Shown piece by piece: positions 52,115 to 62,000 of a stretch of DNA of 64,000 nucleotides. The DNA lies in contig CAYMHU010000012.1 of the NCBI GenBank assembly GCA_964390335.1, positions 1 through 64,000 of the forward strand, in the 5' to 3' direction. Below the pieces are notes generated by a model. It did no database searches. It saw only the letters and a program-made list of their open reading frames with translations, and had not been told where the DNA came from. Position 1 is the stretch's first letter; each line of letters begins with the position of its first letter. This stretch comes from Granulosicoccus sp964390335. Lineage in GTDB: Bacteria > Pseudomonadota > Gammaproteobacteria > Granulosicoccales > Granulosicoccaceae. Made by a program: the position numbers and the translations under genes.

Positions 52115-52999
52115 TCAGCCTTTCACGGCAAACCGCTCGGCCATCATAATTCCACCCACAACCAACACTATGCCCGCTGCGTGGTACCAATAAAAATGTT
52201 CGCGCAAAATGAGCACCGCTAACAGGGATCCAAAAATGGGCACTAGATTAATAAACAAGCCCGCCCGATTTCCCCCAATGAGCTCGACGCCCTTCGCGAA
52301 ACATATTTGACTCACTATTGACGGTGCAATAATGATGTACAACACAATGAGCCAATCACCCAAATCGGGTGTTGAGTACTGACCATTAGCAATTTCATAC
52401 AATGCAAACGGCAGGCTCATCATAAATGCCCCGGCGGCAATGAAGGTCATAAACGTTAACCAATTAACGTTAGGGCGCCAACGAAGACCAAACGTATAGC
52501 CTGCGTAAAACACGCAAGCCAATAGCATAATGGCATCACCTCGATTTAAGCCATTAGTGAGTAGTTGAGCAGGATTACCTTCGCTGGTGGTCACCACAAC
52601 CCCAGCAATAGACACAACCACACCAACAATTTGCAGCAAATGAACGCGCTGCGACAAGATAAAAAAGTTTGCCAGCATAATCATAACCGGCATGGACGCT
52701 TGTTCAATGCTAACGTTTATGGCGGTGGTGTAGTGCAATGCCAAAAACATCAGCAGATTGAACAGAGCCATGCCAAACATGCCTAGCCCAAGCAGATAAT
52801 GCCCACGTGCTTTTAATAGGTCCTTATCGGCCTTGATATGCTTCCATGCAAACGGCAATACGACAAGAAACACTAACAACCAGCGTACGGCCATAATCGT
52901 AAACGGCTGCCAGCCATCGGTTGCAAGCTTTCCGGCTACGGCATTGCCACCCCAGCAGATCGCTGCAAGCGTAAGCAAGATATACGGGTTGGAAAACAC
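52115..52999 (-). CDS. EamA-family (DMT) transporter
   Basis: A 294-aa inner-membrane protein with ten hydrophobic segments in two EamA repeats of five, the drug/metabolite transporter layout (RhaT/YdcZ kind). AAICWGGNAVAGKLA in the first helix and GLGMFGMALFNLLMFLALHYT are typical. The direction and substrate are unknown. The start codon is GTG, 6 bp after leuS ends, so translation probably depends on leuS. Confidence 0.88.
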   Translation of the reverse strand: MFSNPYILLTLAAICWGGNAVAGKLATDGWQPFTIMAVRWLLVFLVVLPFAWKHIKADKDLLKARGHYLLGLGMFGMALFNLLMFLALHYTTAINVSIEQASMPVMIMLANFFILSQRVHLLQIVGVVVSIAGVVVTTSEGNPAQLLTNGLNRGDAIMLLACVFYAGYTFGLRWRPNVNWLTFMTFIAAGAFMMSLPFALYEIANGQYSTPDLGDWLIVLYIIIAPSIVSQICFAKGVELIGGNRAGLFINLVPIFGSLLAVLILREHFYWYHAAGIVLVVGGIMMAERFAVKG

Positions 53000-53005
53000 C
53001 CGGAT

Positions 53006-55618
53006 TTAATTGGCTACGATATTCACAAGTTTGCCAGGTACAACTATGATTTTTCGAACGGTCGATTCGCCAATGTGTTTTTTGACGTTCTCTTCTGCCA
53101 GTGCCGCTTGTTCACAGTCTTCGTTTGAAGCGTTAGCGGATACATCGATGTTAGCGCGTCGTTTACCGTTTACCTGAACAACCATACAGATGCTGTCACG
53201 CACCAGTGCTTCTTCATCGGACTCGGGCCAAGCTTCGCTAACCAACGCAGTTTGATAACCCAGCTGCGCCCACAATTCGTGAGTGATATGCGGCGTAAAC
53301 GGGCTTAACATCCGAATGAGAGCGCTGTAGGTTTCATGCACCACTGCCTTGCCCGCTGGGCTGTCATCGGAGAACTTACTGACTTCGTTATACAGCTCCA
53401 TCATGGATGCAATAGCGGTATTAAACGTAAACCGGCGTTCCAGATCATCGGTGACTTTTGCGATGGTTTCATGCGTTTTACGGCGTAACGATTTTTGAGT
53501 ATCGTTCAGTTCGTCTTGTTCGAAGTCGTGATCTCCAAACGAACTATCGACGGCACCGACATCACGCCATAATCGTTTTAAGAAACGGTGCATGCCTTCA
53601 ACACCACCTTCTTTCCATTCCAATGATTGATGCGGCGGTGTATCGCTCATGGAAAACAGGCGCATGGTGTCAGCGCCGTACTGCTCGATCATTTCTAAAG
53701 GGTCAACGCCGTTGTTCTTCGACTTCGACATTTTTTCAATGCGACCTACCGTCACAGGCTTGCCATCTGTTTTCAAGGTGGCTGAACTGATACGGCCTTT
53801 GTCATCGTATGACAAATCGCATTCGCGCGAGTTGTAGTACACGGGCTTGCCTGATTCATCTTCTCGATAAAACGTTTCAGCGACCACCATGCCTTGGGTT
53901 AACAAGTTAGTGAATGGCTCGTCACTATCGACTATACCGGCATCGCGCATGAGCTTATGAAAAAAGCGTGAATACAATAAATGCAACACTGCATGCTCCA
54001 CACCGCCAATGTATTGATCGACTGGCAACCAGTAGTTTGCACGCTCATCCAGCATGGAATCGGCACCCGGGCTTGCAAATCGTGCGTAATACCAACTGGA
54101 TTCGAAAAACGTATCGAAGGTATCGGTTTCGCGCGTGCCCGGTTCGTTAGTGCCCGGTACCGTGGTATTGATAAAGTTGGGGTCGGTCTTTATGGGTGAT
54201 TTAACCCCGGAGAACTCAACGTCTTCGGGTAGTAAGACGGGTAAGTCTTCTTCGGGCACAGTGTGCACGTTACCCTCGGCATCGTAAATAATGGGAATGG
54301 GACAACCCCAATAACGTTGCCGTGACACACCCCAATCACGCAATCGGTAATTCACTTTACGCTCAGCGTTTGCATTGGCAACTAGGTATTCGCAGGTGGC
54401 ATCAAAACACGCTTTAAAATCCAGACCGTCGAACTGACCGGAATTAATTGCAATGGTTTCTTCTTTACTGGTGAAGGCGCTTTCACTGACATCGACCGGC
54501 TCGCTTGCCGACTGCACCACTTGCTTAACAGGTAAATCGTATTTTTTGGCAAATTCCCAATCGCGTTGATCGTGACCGGGAACAGACATCACCGCACCGG
54601 TGCCATAACTCATTAATACAAAATTGGCCGCGTAAACCGGTATCGATTCACCAGAGATAGGATTGATTGCATTGATGCCTAATGGCATACCGCGCTTTTC
54701 AAGCTTTTCCAATACTGCTTCGGACGTGCCTGTGTTATTGCACTCTTCTATAAACGCAGCTAAATCGCTGTTCGACCTGGCAGCTTCACGTGCCAAGGGA
54801 TGTTCGGCTGCTACAGCCATATACGTTACCCCGGCAACGGTGTCCGGGCGCGTGGTGTACACGCGAATCACATCAGATTCACGATCAAAGACCTGACCCC
54901 CACCGTCGTCAACGGCGAAGTCGAATTCCACGCCTTCGGAGCGGCCAATCCAGTTTTTTTGCATGGTTCGAACGGCTTCAGGCCAGCCTTCGAGCTTGTC
55001 GGTTTCTTCCAACAGTTCTTCGGCGTACTGCGTGATTTTCAGGAACCATTGCGGGATTTCGCGGCGTTCCACTAATGCACCTGATCGCCAGCCGCGCCCT
55101 TCGGCATCGACTTGTTCGTTTGCTAATACGGTTTGCTCGATGGGGTCCCAGTTGACCACAGCCATCTTTTTATAGGCCAGACCTTTTTCAACCAACTTAG
55201 TGAAGAACCATTGTTCCCACTTGTAGTACTCGGGTTTGCACGTGGCAAGCTCACGCGACCAATCGTAGGCAAAGCCAAGCTTTTGCAATTGCTCGCGCAT
55301 TTCTTCAATGTTGGAGTAAGTCCATTTGGCCGGAGCCGTTTGATTTTTGATGGCCGCATTTTCGGCAGGGAGTCCAAACGCATCCCAGCCCATTGGCTGC
55401 AAGACATTGAAGCCTTGCATGCGCTTGTATCGCGATACGACATCGCCGATGGTGTAGTTACGAACGTGCCCCATGTGCAGGCTGCCGCTGGGGTACGGGA
55501 ACATGCATAAACAATAGTATTTGGGCATTGATTCATCCTCGGTGACCACAAACGCCTGGTTTGCTTCCCACACGGATTGCACCTGAGATTCAATGCTTTT
55601 AAAGTTGTATTGGTCCAT
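53006..55618 (-). CDS. leuS: leucyl-tRNA synthetase
   Basis: Class I synthetase that charges tRNA-Leu, 870 aa. The HIGH region reads FPYPSGSLHMGHVRNY (residues about 41-56), the CP1 editing domain follows (TRPDTVAGVTYMAVA), and KMSKSKNNG is the KMSKS loop. Its ATG overlaps the stop codon of the CobT-like gene (TAATG). Unlike most gammaproteobacteria, lptE and holA do not follow it. Confidence 0.98.
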   Translation of the reverse strand: MDQYNFKSIESQVQSVWEANQAFVVTEDESMPKYYCLCMFPYPSGSLHMGHVRNYTIGDVVSRYKRMQGFNVLQPMGWDAFGLPAENAAIKNQTAPAKWTYSNIEEMREQLQKLGFAYDWSRELATCKPEYYKWEQWFFTKLVEKGLAYKKMAVVNWDPIEQTVLANEQVDAEGRGWRSGALVERREIPQWFLKITQYAEELLEETDKLEGWPEAVRTMQKNWIGRSEGVEFDFAVDDGGGQVFDRESDVIRVYTTRPDTVAGVTYMAVAAEHPLAREAARSNSDLAAFIEECNNTGTSEAVLEKLEKRGMPLGINAINPISGESIPVYAANFVLMSYGTGAVMSVPGHDQRDWEFAKKYDLPVKQVVQSASEPVDVSESAFTSKEETIAINSGQFDGLDFKACFDATCEYLVANANAERKVNYRLRDWGVSRQRYWGCPIPIIYDAEGNVHTVPEEDLPVLLPEDVEFSGVKSPIKTDPNFINTTVPGTNEPGTRETDTFDTFFESSWYYARFASPGADSMLDERANYWLPVDQYIGGVEHAVLHLLYSRFFHKLMRDAGIVDSDEPFTNLLTQGMVVAETFYREDESGKPVYYNSRECDLSYDDKGRISSATLKTDGKPVTVGRIEKMSKSKNNGVDPLEMIEQYGADTMRLFSMSDTPPHQSLEWKEGGVEGMHRFLKRLWRDVGAVDSSFGDHDFEQDELNDTQKSLRRKTHETIAKVTDDLERRFTFNTAIASMMELYNEVSKFSDDSPAGKAVVHETYSALIRMLSPFTPHITHELWAQLGYQTALVSEAWPESDEEALVRDSICMVVQVNGKRRANIDVSANASNEDCEQAALAEENVKKHIGESTVRKIIVVPGKLVNIVAN

Positions 55619-57342
55619 TACTGAATAATACAGGAGCTCCCAAACAAAGTGTGCAGCACGCGGTAACTGGATTGCCCTAAGGTGCCGCCCAAATCCAGTG
55701 ATACAGTTTGCCGGTAGGTGTCGCTCATATCCAGATCGATGCCAATAGCGCCCAACGCAACCGTAGGATCTTTGTCTATGAATCGCGCAACACCAGCCAG
55801 ATGATCACTTAGAAATCCATCGCGATTGGTATTGTGTGTGGCAGCATCCATTGGTACACCATCGGAAATAACCACTAATAATCGGTTCTGCTCGGTGCGC
55901 AGTTTCAACCGTTGATAGGCCCAAATGAGCGCTTCACCATCCACCCCTTCTCGAAAATGATGGGTATCGAGTAACGCTGCCATGGACGATCGGGATCGTC
56001 TCCAGGACTCATCGTGTGATTTGTACACAATATGCTGCAGCTCACCTAACCTGCCCGGATTCTCCGGCTGACCGGCCTTACGCCAGTCGTTCATGGCTCG
56101 CCCACCGTTCCAGTCTCGAGTGGTAAACCCAAGCACTTCTGTTTGCACATTGGCCAAAGCCAATGCTCGGCAAAAGGTATCGACCAGCACCGCAACCGCC
56201 TCATAGCGCTGGCTTTTCATGGAACCGGAATTATCGATCAGGAAAGTAACTGCGGAATCAGCTTTCAATTGCAGCCGGTCACGCACAAAGACTTGATGGT
56301 AATCAGGGTTACTGACCAACTGCGCCAAACGCCGAGCATCAACATACCCTTCATCCTGTCCAAACAACCAGCCATCGGTCACCGGATTAGCCAACAGGTG
56401 CTGGAGCTCTCGCGCCAACCGGGTCACGCTAACGGCCTGCGCTTTGACGAGCTTATCTAATTGCTCGCGGTGCTCAAGAATTTTTGCGCGCCTGATCAGT
56501 GCATCGCCTGTTGATACGGTATCGTAGGTGTTGGTAAACACATGGTAGTCACCTAAAATATCCAGCGCAGCACTTGCACTGTCGGACACACTCAGCCCAC
56601 CGACACCTTCGGTTTCGATTTCATCAGGAGCCTCGCTGTCTTCCCAATCGGGAGGCAACATCAATGACGGGCTGCGTTTTACATTATCATCATCGTCGTT
56701 TTCGTCCGCCGCATCGCTTACCAGTTGATGCAATGTGTTTGCTATCTCAATGGCATGCTTGGCAAACGCCCGCTGATCGAGACGCGACTTTTTAAGCTGA
56801 TATAAGGGCTTACCAATCATCGGACCAAGGTTTGCACGCGTGGCCTCTATTAAGGCTTCAGCCGTTTCATCTTCCATGGTGCCGATTAAGCGCGCGCGAA
56901 CCATATGAATAACGGTGTACAACAAAATGCCTAAGTCACTGTCGCAAAACCCATTACCGTGCGCCATGTGACACCATTGCATAAACGCAGCATCAAGATT
57001 TTCGCGTAAGCCTTTCTTGGCGGGATCGATAATGGATTCGCAGCGCATGTGTTCCATAACATCGAACACTAACTTGCCAAATCCACTGGGTGGGCTCAGT
57101 GCTTTATGCAATGCCATATCGCTGTAGCGCAATCGCAGGCCAAGCGAATCCATAATGCCGCGACTTTGCGTTAGTTCAGCATCGTTAAAATCAACCGCTA
57201 AATACGGCGCAGCAAATGGTGCTGGTTTTCCATCGATGCGCACACGGCTTGCCCGGTATTCAGCTTCGGGCACGCCGGACAACGCACGCAATGCTGCGGC
57301 ACCGTGTCGTTCAAGTAAACGCAGTCTGGCGTTAGAGTTCAC
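55618..57342 (-). CDS. CobT-like protein with a von Willebrand A domain
   Basis: A 574-aa homologue of cobaltochelatase subunit CobT. The C-terminal von Willebrand A domain has the metal site DNSGSMKS near residue 368, and HHFREGVDGEALIWAYQRL further on is typical of CobT. An acidic stretch (ENDDDDN) separates the two halves. With CobS it forms an AAA+/VWA pair like the Mg-chelatase I/D subunits. No CobN gene is seen here, so the target may not be cobalt insertion. I chose GTG at 57342 because an ATG at 57414 would overlap the CobS-like gene by 83 bp. Confidence 0.87.
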   Translation of the reverse strand: MNSNARLRLLERHGAAALRALSGVPEAEYRASRVRIDGKPAPFAAPYLAVDFNDAELTQSRGIMDSLGLRLRYSDMALHKALSPPSGFGKLVFDVMEHMRCESIIDPAKKGLRENLDAAFMQWCHMAHGNGFCDSDLGILLYTVIHMVRARLIGTMEDETAEALIEATRANLGPMIGKPLYQLKKSRLDQRAFAKHAIEIANTLHQLVSDAADENDDDDNVKRSPSLMLPPDWEDSEAPDEIETEGVGGLSVSDSASAALDILGDYHVFTNTYDTVSTGDALIRRAKILEHREQLDKLVKAQAVSVTRLARELQHLLANPVTDGWLFGQDEGYVDARRLAQLVSNPDYHQVFVRDRLQLKADSAVTFLIDNSGSMKSQRYEAVAVLVDTFCRALALANVQTEVLGFTTRDWNGGRAMNDWRKAGQPENPGRLGELQHIVYKSHDESWRRSRSSMAALLDTHHFREGVDGEALIWAYQRLKLRTEQNRLLVVISDGVPMDAATHNTNRDGFLSDHLAGVARFIDKDPTVALGAIGIDLDMSDTYRQTVSLDLGGTLGQSSYRVLHTLFGSSCIIQ

Positions 57343-58282
57343 TGGAGATTGATTCGGGCAGCTCTTCACCCATTGCACGTTGATAAAATTCTGCAATGAT
57401 TGAATGTTCGGCATCGTCGCACTTATTTAAGTATGACAAACGAAAGGACTTGGCCAGATCGTCGAAAATATCTAAATTTTCTGCCCACGTGATAACCGTT
57501 CTGGGTGACATCACGGTGGAGATATCGCCAGCGCTAAATCCTGAGCGCGTTAAGCCTGCCAACGCCACCATGGAATCTACCAAGGCGTCACCATTGGTAC
57601 GCTTACGCATTTGCGGTACGCGCGCATGCACGATTTCAGCTTCTGCCTTTGCTTGTAAGTAATCAAGCCGTGCAACGATGTTCCAGCGATCAATTTGCGC
57701 TTGGTTTAGTAACTGTGTGCCGTGATACATACCGTTTAAGTTACCCAGCCCAACGGTATTGGCCGTTGCAAATAAACGAAAACCAGGATGCGGCGTGATC
57801 ACGCGATTCTGATCCAGTAATGTGAACTTACCGTCCTTTTCCAGAATGCGTTGAATCACAAACATCACGTCCGGCCGACCGGCATCAAACTCATCAAAGA
57901 TGAGTGCAACCGGACGCTGCAAAGCCCACGGCAAAATGCCCTCCTGAAACTCGGTGACTTGTTTGCCTTCTTTTAAAATAATGGCATCTCGCCCAACCAA
58001 ATCGAGTCGCGAAATATGCCCATCAAGATTAACGCGCACACACGGCCAGTTGAGTCGTGCGGCCACTTGTTCTATGTGTGTTGACTTACCCGTACCATGG
58101 TAACCCTGCACCAAGACTCTGCGGTTTTGCGCAAAGCCTGCAAGAATAGACAAGGATACATCTCTATCGAACTGATACGCGGAATCTATTTCAGGAACAT
58201 ATTCTGAAGGTTCCGAAAATGCCGGCACCCGGATATCACTATCGATACCCAAAGCATCGCGCGCACTGACCTGCAAATCCAT
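57332..58282 (-). CDS. CobS-like AAA+ ATPase
   Basis: A 316-aa MoxR-type AAA+ ATPase closely resembling cobaltochelatase subunit CobS. Walker A is GYHGTGKST (60-68), Walker B is LIFDEFD (127-133) and FATANTVGLGN includes sensor 1. In cobalamin synthesis CobS and CobT form the ATPase motor for CobN. Many bacteria without CobN keep the pair; there its role is not settled. It lies 4 bp after the PhyH-like gene and overlaps the CobT-like gene. Confidence 0.88.
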   Translation of the reverse strand: MDLQVSARDALGIDSDIRVPAFSEPSEYVPEIDSAYQFDRDVSLSILAGFAQNRRVLVQGYHGTGKSTHIEQVAARLNWPCVRVNLDGHISRLDLVGRDAIILKEGKQVTEFQEGILPWALQRPVALIFDEFDAGRPDVMFVIQRILEKDGKFTLLDQNRVITPHPGFRLFATANTVGLGNLNGMYHGTQLLNQAQIDRWNIVARLDYLQAKAEAEIVHARVPQMRKRTNGDALVDSMVALAGLTRSGFSAGDISTVMSPRTVITWAENLDIFDDLAKSFRLSYLNKCDDAEHSIIAEFYQRAMGEELPESISSEL

Positions 58283-58286
58283 ATTT

Positions 58287-59033
58287 TTAGCTCACTTTTA
58301 TATCTTCGTACACCGCAGAACGGGTTTGTGGAATGGCTTCGTTATCCGAAGCATGGTACGTGAAAACGACAGAGCGTTTAACCGTTGATGATTTATTGGG
58401 CCCAGCTGCATGCAATGTTCGCGAATGAAAAAACAACACGTCGCCAGCTTCTAATTCTACCGGTACGGCGGTAGCCAATAATTCGGCATTCTCGTCTAGA
58501 TCGTCTCGCAAAAATAACGCAGCGTCGAATCGACCAGGCTCGATGTCTAATGTGTGCGAACCCGGAATAACCAATAATGCCCCGTTTTCAACTGTTTCAG
58601 AACCCAAAGCAAGCCAGGTGCTGACAAGCTCCGGCCGATCAAATCGCCAGTAGCGTATATCCTGATGCCAGCTGGTCAGGCTGCTGTAACCCGGGTGCTT
58701 TGTCATGATGCAATTATGATGATTCTGAGACAGCATGATCTCATTGGTACCGATGAGATTGATTAATGTATTTACAATCTCGGGGTGCTTGGCGCACTCA
58801 CGGAACAATTCGTCGCGACCATATGCATGCAGCAAGCGACGTGGCGTTTGGCCACCTTCTGCCCAACGCGATGCGGGTGCACCGGGGTAATGCACATCGG
58901 CTTCGAACTCAACCGGCGCCAAGGCCGGATTCAGCGAGTTATCGATGCGCTCGATCAGCGCATCCACTTCCCCACGCGACAGTAGTCCGCGGCGAATGAT
59001 GTAGCCATCTTGTGCAAAATCGCTTGCACCCAT
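58287..59033 (-). CDS. phytanoyl-CoA dioxygenase (PhyH) family oxygenase
   Basis: A 248-aa Fe(II)/2-oxoglutarate oxygenase. The iron ligands are His123 and Asp125 (SWHQD) with a distal histidine near 208 (SRTLHAAGPN), and Arg220 may bind 2-oxoglutarate. The family hydroxylates many small molecules, including ectoine, phosphonates and lipids, so the substrate is not predicted. It is the first gene of the minus-strand operon and is divergent from the UvrA-like gene, with only 29 bp between start codons. Confidence 0.87.
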   Translation of the reverse strand: MGASDFAQDGYIIRRGLLSRGEVDALIERIDNSLNPALAPVEFEADVHYPGAPASRWAEGGQTPRRLLHAYGRDELFRECAKHPEIVNTLINLIGTNEIMLSQNHHNCIMTKHPGYSSLTSWHQDIRYWRFDRPELVSTWLALGSETVENGALLVIPGSHTLDIEPGRFDAALFLRDDLDENAELLATAVPVELEAGDVLFFHSRTLHAAGPNKSSTVKRSVVFTYHASDNEAIPQTRSAVYEDIKVS

Positions 59034-59062
59034 TTATCGGTAATCTCCGTAAACTAGTGTCT

Positions 59063-62000
59063 ATGAGCAAACACATCATGATAAAAAATGCTGCCCAAAA
59101 TAATTTGCAGCAGCTTGATCTAAAGTTACCACATGGTGAGTTGATTGTGATCACTGGCGTGAGTGGTTCGGGTAAATCAACGCTCGCATTTGATACCGTG
59201 TTCGCAGAAGGTCAACGGCGCTACGTTGAAACCTTCTCGCCATATGCTCGTCAATTCCTCGATCGCATGGATAAACCCAAAGTCGATCGCATTGAAGGCA
59301 TCCCTCCGGCTATTGCGATTGATCAAACTAACCCGGTACGCACATCTCGCTCGACGGTTGGCACCATGACCGAGTTGAATGATCACATCAAGCTGTTGTT
59401 CGCTCGCACGGCTACTTTATATTGTGAAAGCTGCGGCAAACCGGTTAAGCGCGATTCCGCGCAAAGCATTGCCGAAGATGCCATGGCCGTTGAAAAACGC
59501 ACCATGGTCACGTTCAGTATCGACATCCCCGGTAATTTCTCAGCAAGCGAAATTGAAGACTGGTTAGCGCGGCAAGGCTATACCCGGATTCACAAACGCA
59601 GCAAGAACACAGTGGAAGTTATTCAGGATAGATTGCGAACCACCAAAGCGAACTTCGGGCGCCTAGTAGAAGCCATTGAAGCAGCGCTACGCTACGGCCA
59701 AGGCAAAGTCACATTGTATGAACTTGACGATGAACGCAAAGCGCGTAAACCAAAATCGTATTCGGTAACGCTGCAGTGCGCTAAATGCAATATCAAATAT
59801 AAAGACCCGACCCCCAGCAGTTTCTCCTTTAATTCCCCTATTGGCGCCTGCGAGACCTGTCGAGGGTTTGGGCGGGTTATGGGTATCGATTATCGATTGG
59901 TCTTACCCGACGATCGCAAAACGTTAGCACAAGGCGCGGTCAAGGTGTTTCAAACCGAGACCAATAAAATCTGCCAACGGGATATGGAAAAAGAGGCTAA
60001 AAAACAAGGCATTCCATTAGATAAGCCATGGGGCAAACTGAGTAAGAAACACAAGTCTTGGGTTATCGATGGCAAAGGTGATTGGTATGGTATAGCCGGG
60101 TTTTTTAGTTGGTTAGAAGGTCGCGCGTACAAAATGCACGTGCGGGTCATGTTGTCTAAATATCGCAGCTACGACGAATGCCCCGATTGCAATGGCGCAC
60201 GGTTAAAATCTGAATCTCTGTTGTGGCGTGTGGGCAAATTAAACGTACACGACATGATGCGTTTACCGCTTAAAAAGACTTACGAATTCATTCAACACTT
60301 TGCCACTGATGATATCGATGAGCCCACTGAACTCGTCATGGCCGAAATGCAATCGCGGCTCAGATACCTCAATGATGTTGGACTGGGGTATTTAACGCTC
60401 GACAGACAATCGCGTACGCTTTCCGGCGGTGAAGTGCAACGCATTAATTTAACGACTGCTTTAGGCACGTCCCTTGTCAACACACTTTTTGTGTTAGACG
60501 AACCCAGCATTGGACTGCATTCGCGCGATATGGACAGAGTCACCCGTGTGTTGCACAGACTACGTGATGCCGGTAATACGCTTATTGTGGTTGAGCACGA
60601 TCCGCAACTGATGTTAGCCGCTGATCGTATTATTGACATGGGGCCAGGCCCAGGTTCGGCGGGTGGTCAAATCGTGTTTAATGGCTCGCCGAAGAAGCTC
60701 TTAAGCAATAAGAAATCGTTAACAGCGGCTTATCTGAACGGCTCTGAGTCCTTGCGTTTTAGTCATTCTCAAACGCGTAAAGCCAACAGTAAATCGCTAA
60801 AAATAACAGACGCTACGGGTCATAACTTACGCAATGTGAGCGTCGATATACCGTTAAACCAGATGGTATGTATTACTGGGCCCAGTGGTTCGGGCAAATC
60901 GACGCTGATTCAAGATACCTTGTATAACGCCCTTAGCGCCATCAAAGGACAACCAAAAGATTTAGCCGAACCGCACGGCGCCATTGAAGGCCATGAACAC
61001 ATTAACGATGTTGTGCTGGTAGATCAAAGCCCGATTGGTAAGTCAGCGCGCTCTAACCCGGTTAGCTATACCGGCGCGTTCGATCCCATTCGAAAATTAT
61101 TCGAGAAAGTACCTGAAGCCAAAGAGCGTGGTTATAAAGCCAGTTCCTTCAGTTTTAATTCCGGGATGCGTTGCCCTGCGTGTTCCGGTAACGGCTTTGA
61201 GCATGTGGAAATGCAATTCCTGAGCGATGTGTATATTCGCTGCGGTGAATGCAATGGTTCGCGCTATCGTGCCGAGCTGTTAGAAATCAACCTGTTTTCT
61301 GAGCACCGCCCGAATGGCGCGTCCATCGCCGATGTATTGTCGATGACTGTGGATGAAGCCTTAGACTTTTTTAAAGATGAAACCAAAGTATTGGCAGCAT
61401 TAAAACCATTAGCTGACGTTGGGCTTGGGTATTTACAACTGGGCCAACCCGTGCCCACATTAAGTGGTGGAGAAGCGCAACGCTTAAAACTGGCCGCACA
61501 TTTAGGCAAAACCAATCAAGACGCAACCCTGTTTCTATTTGATGAACCGACAACGGGTTTACACTTTAACGATATCGCCAAGTTATTGCTGGCGTTCGAG
61601 CAATTAGTGGAAAAAGGACACTCACTGATTGTTATCGAACACAACCTGGATGTCATCAGCAACGCCGATTGGATTGTTGATCTTGGACCTGATGGCGGTG
61701 AGGACGGTGGCAAGGTGATGGTCACCGGCACACCGTTAAAGCTGATGTCTAATAAAAAAAGTGCAACAGCTGCAGCGCTGCGCGATTATCGGGATGCTAC
61801 CGATAAACTCATGCACAGCGGGGTTGCTGAAAATGCGGCTAAGGTAAAGCTTGCACCAAGCGATCGTATCCATGTGCAACATGCGCGTGAACACAATCTG
61901 AAGAATGTCGATATCACTATTCCACATGATAAATTCACGGTGATTACCGGCATGAGTGGCAGCGGCAAAAGCACGCTGGCATTCGATATTGTGTTTAAAG

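Noticed and set aside
57343..57414. N-terminal extension of the CobT-like protein to an upstream ATG
   Set aside because: It overlaps the CobS-like gene by 83 bp and the extra residues do not resemble CobT; the GTG at 57342 fits better.
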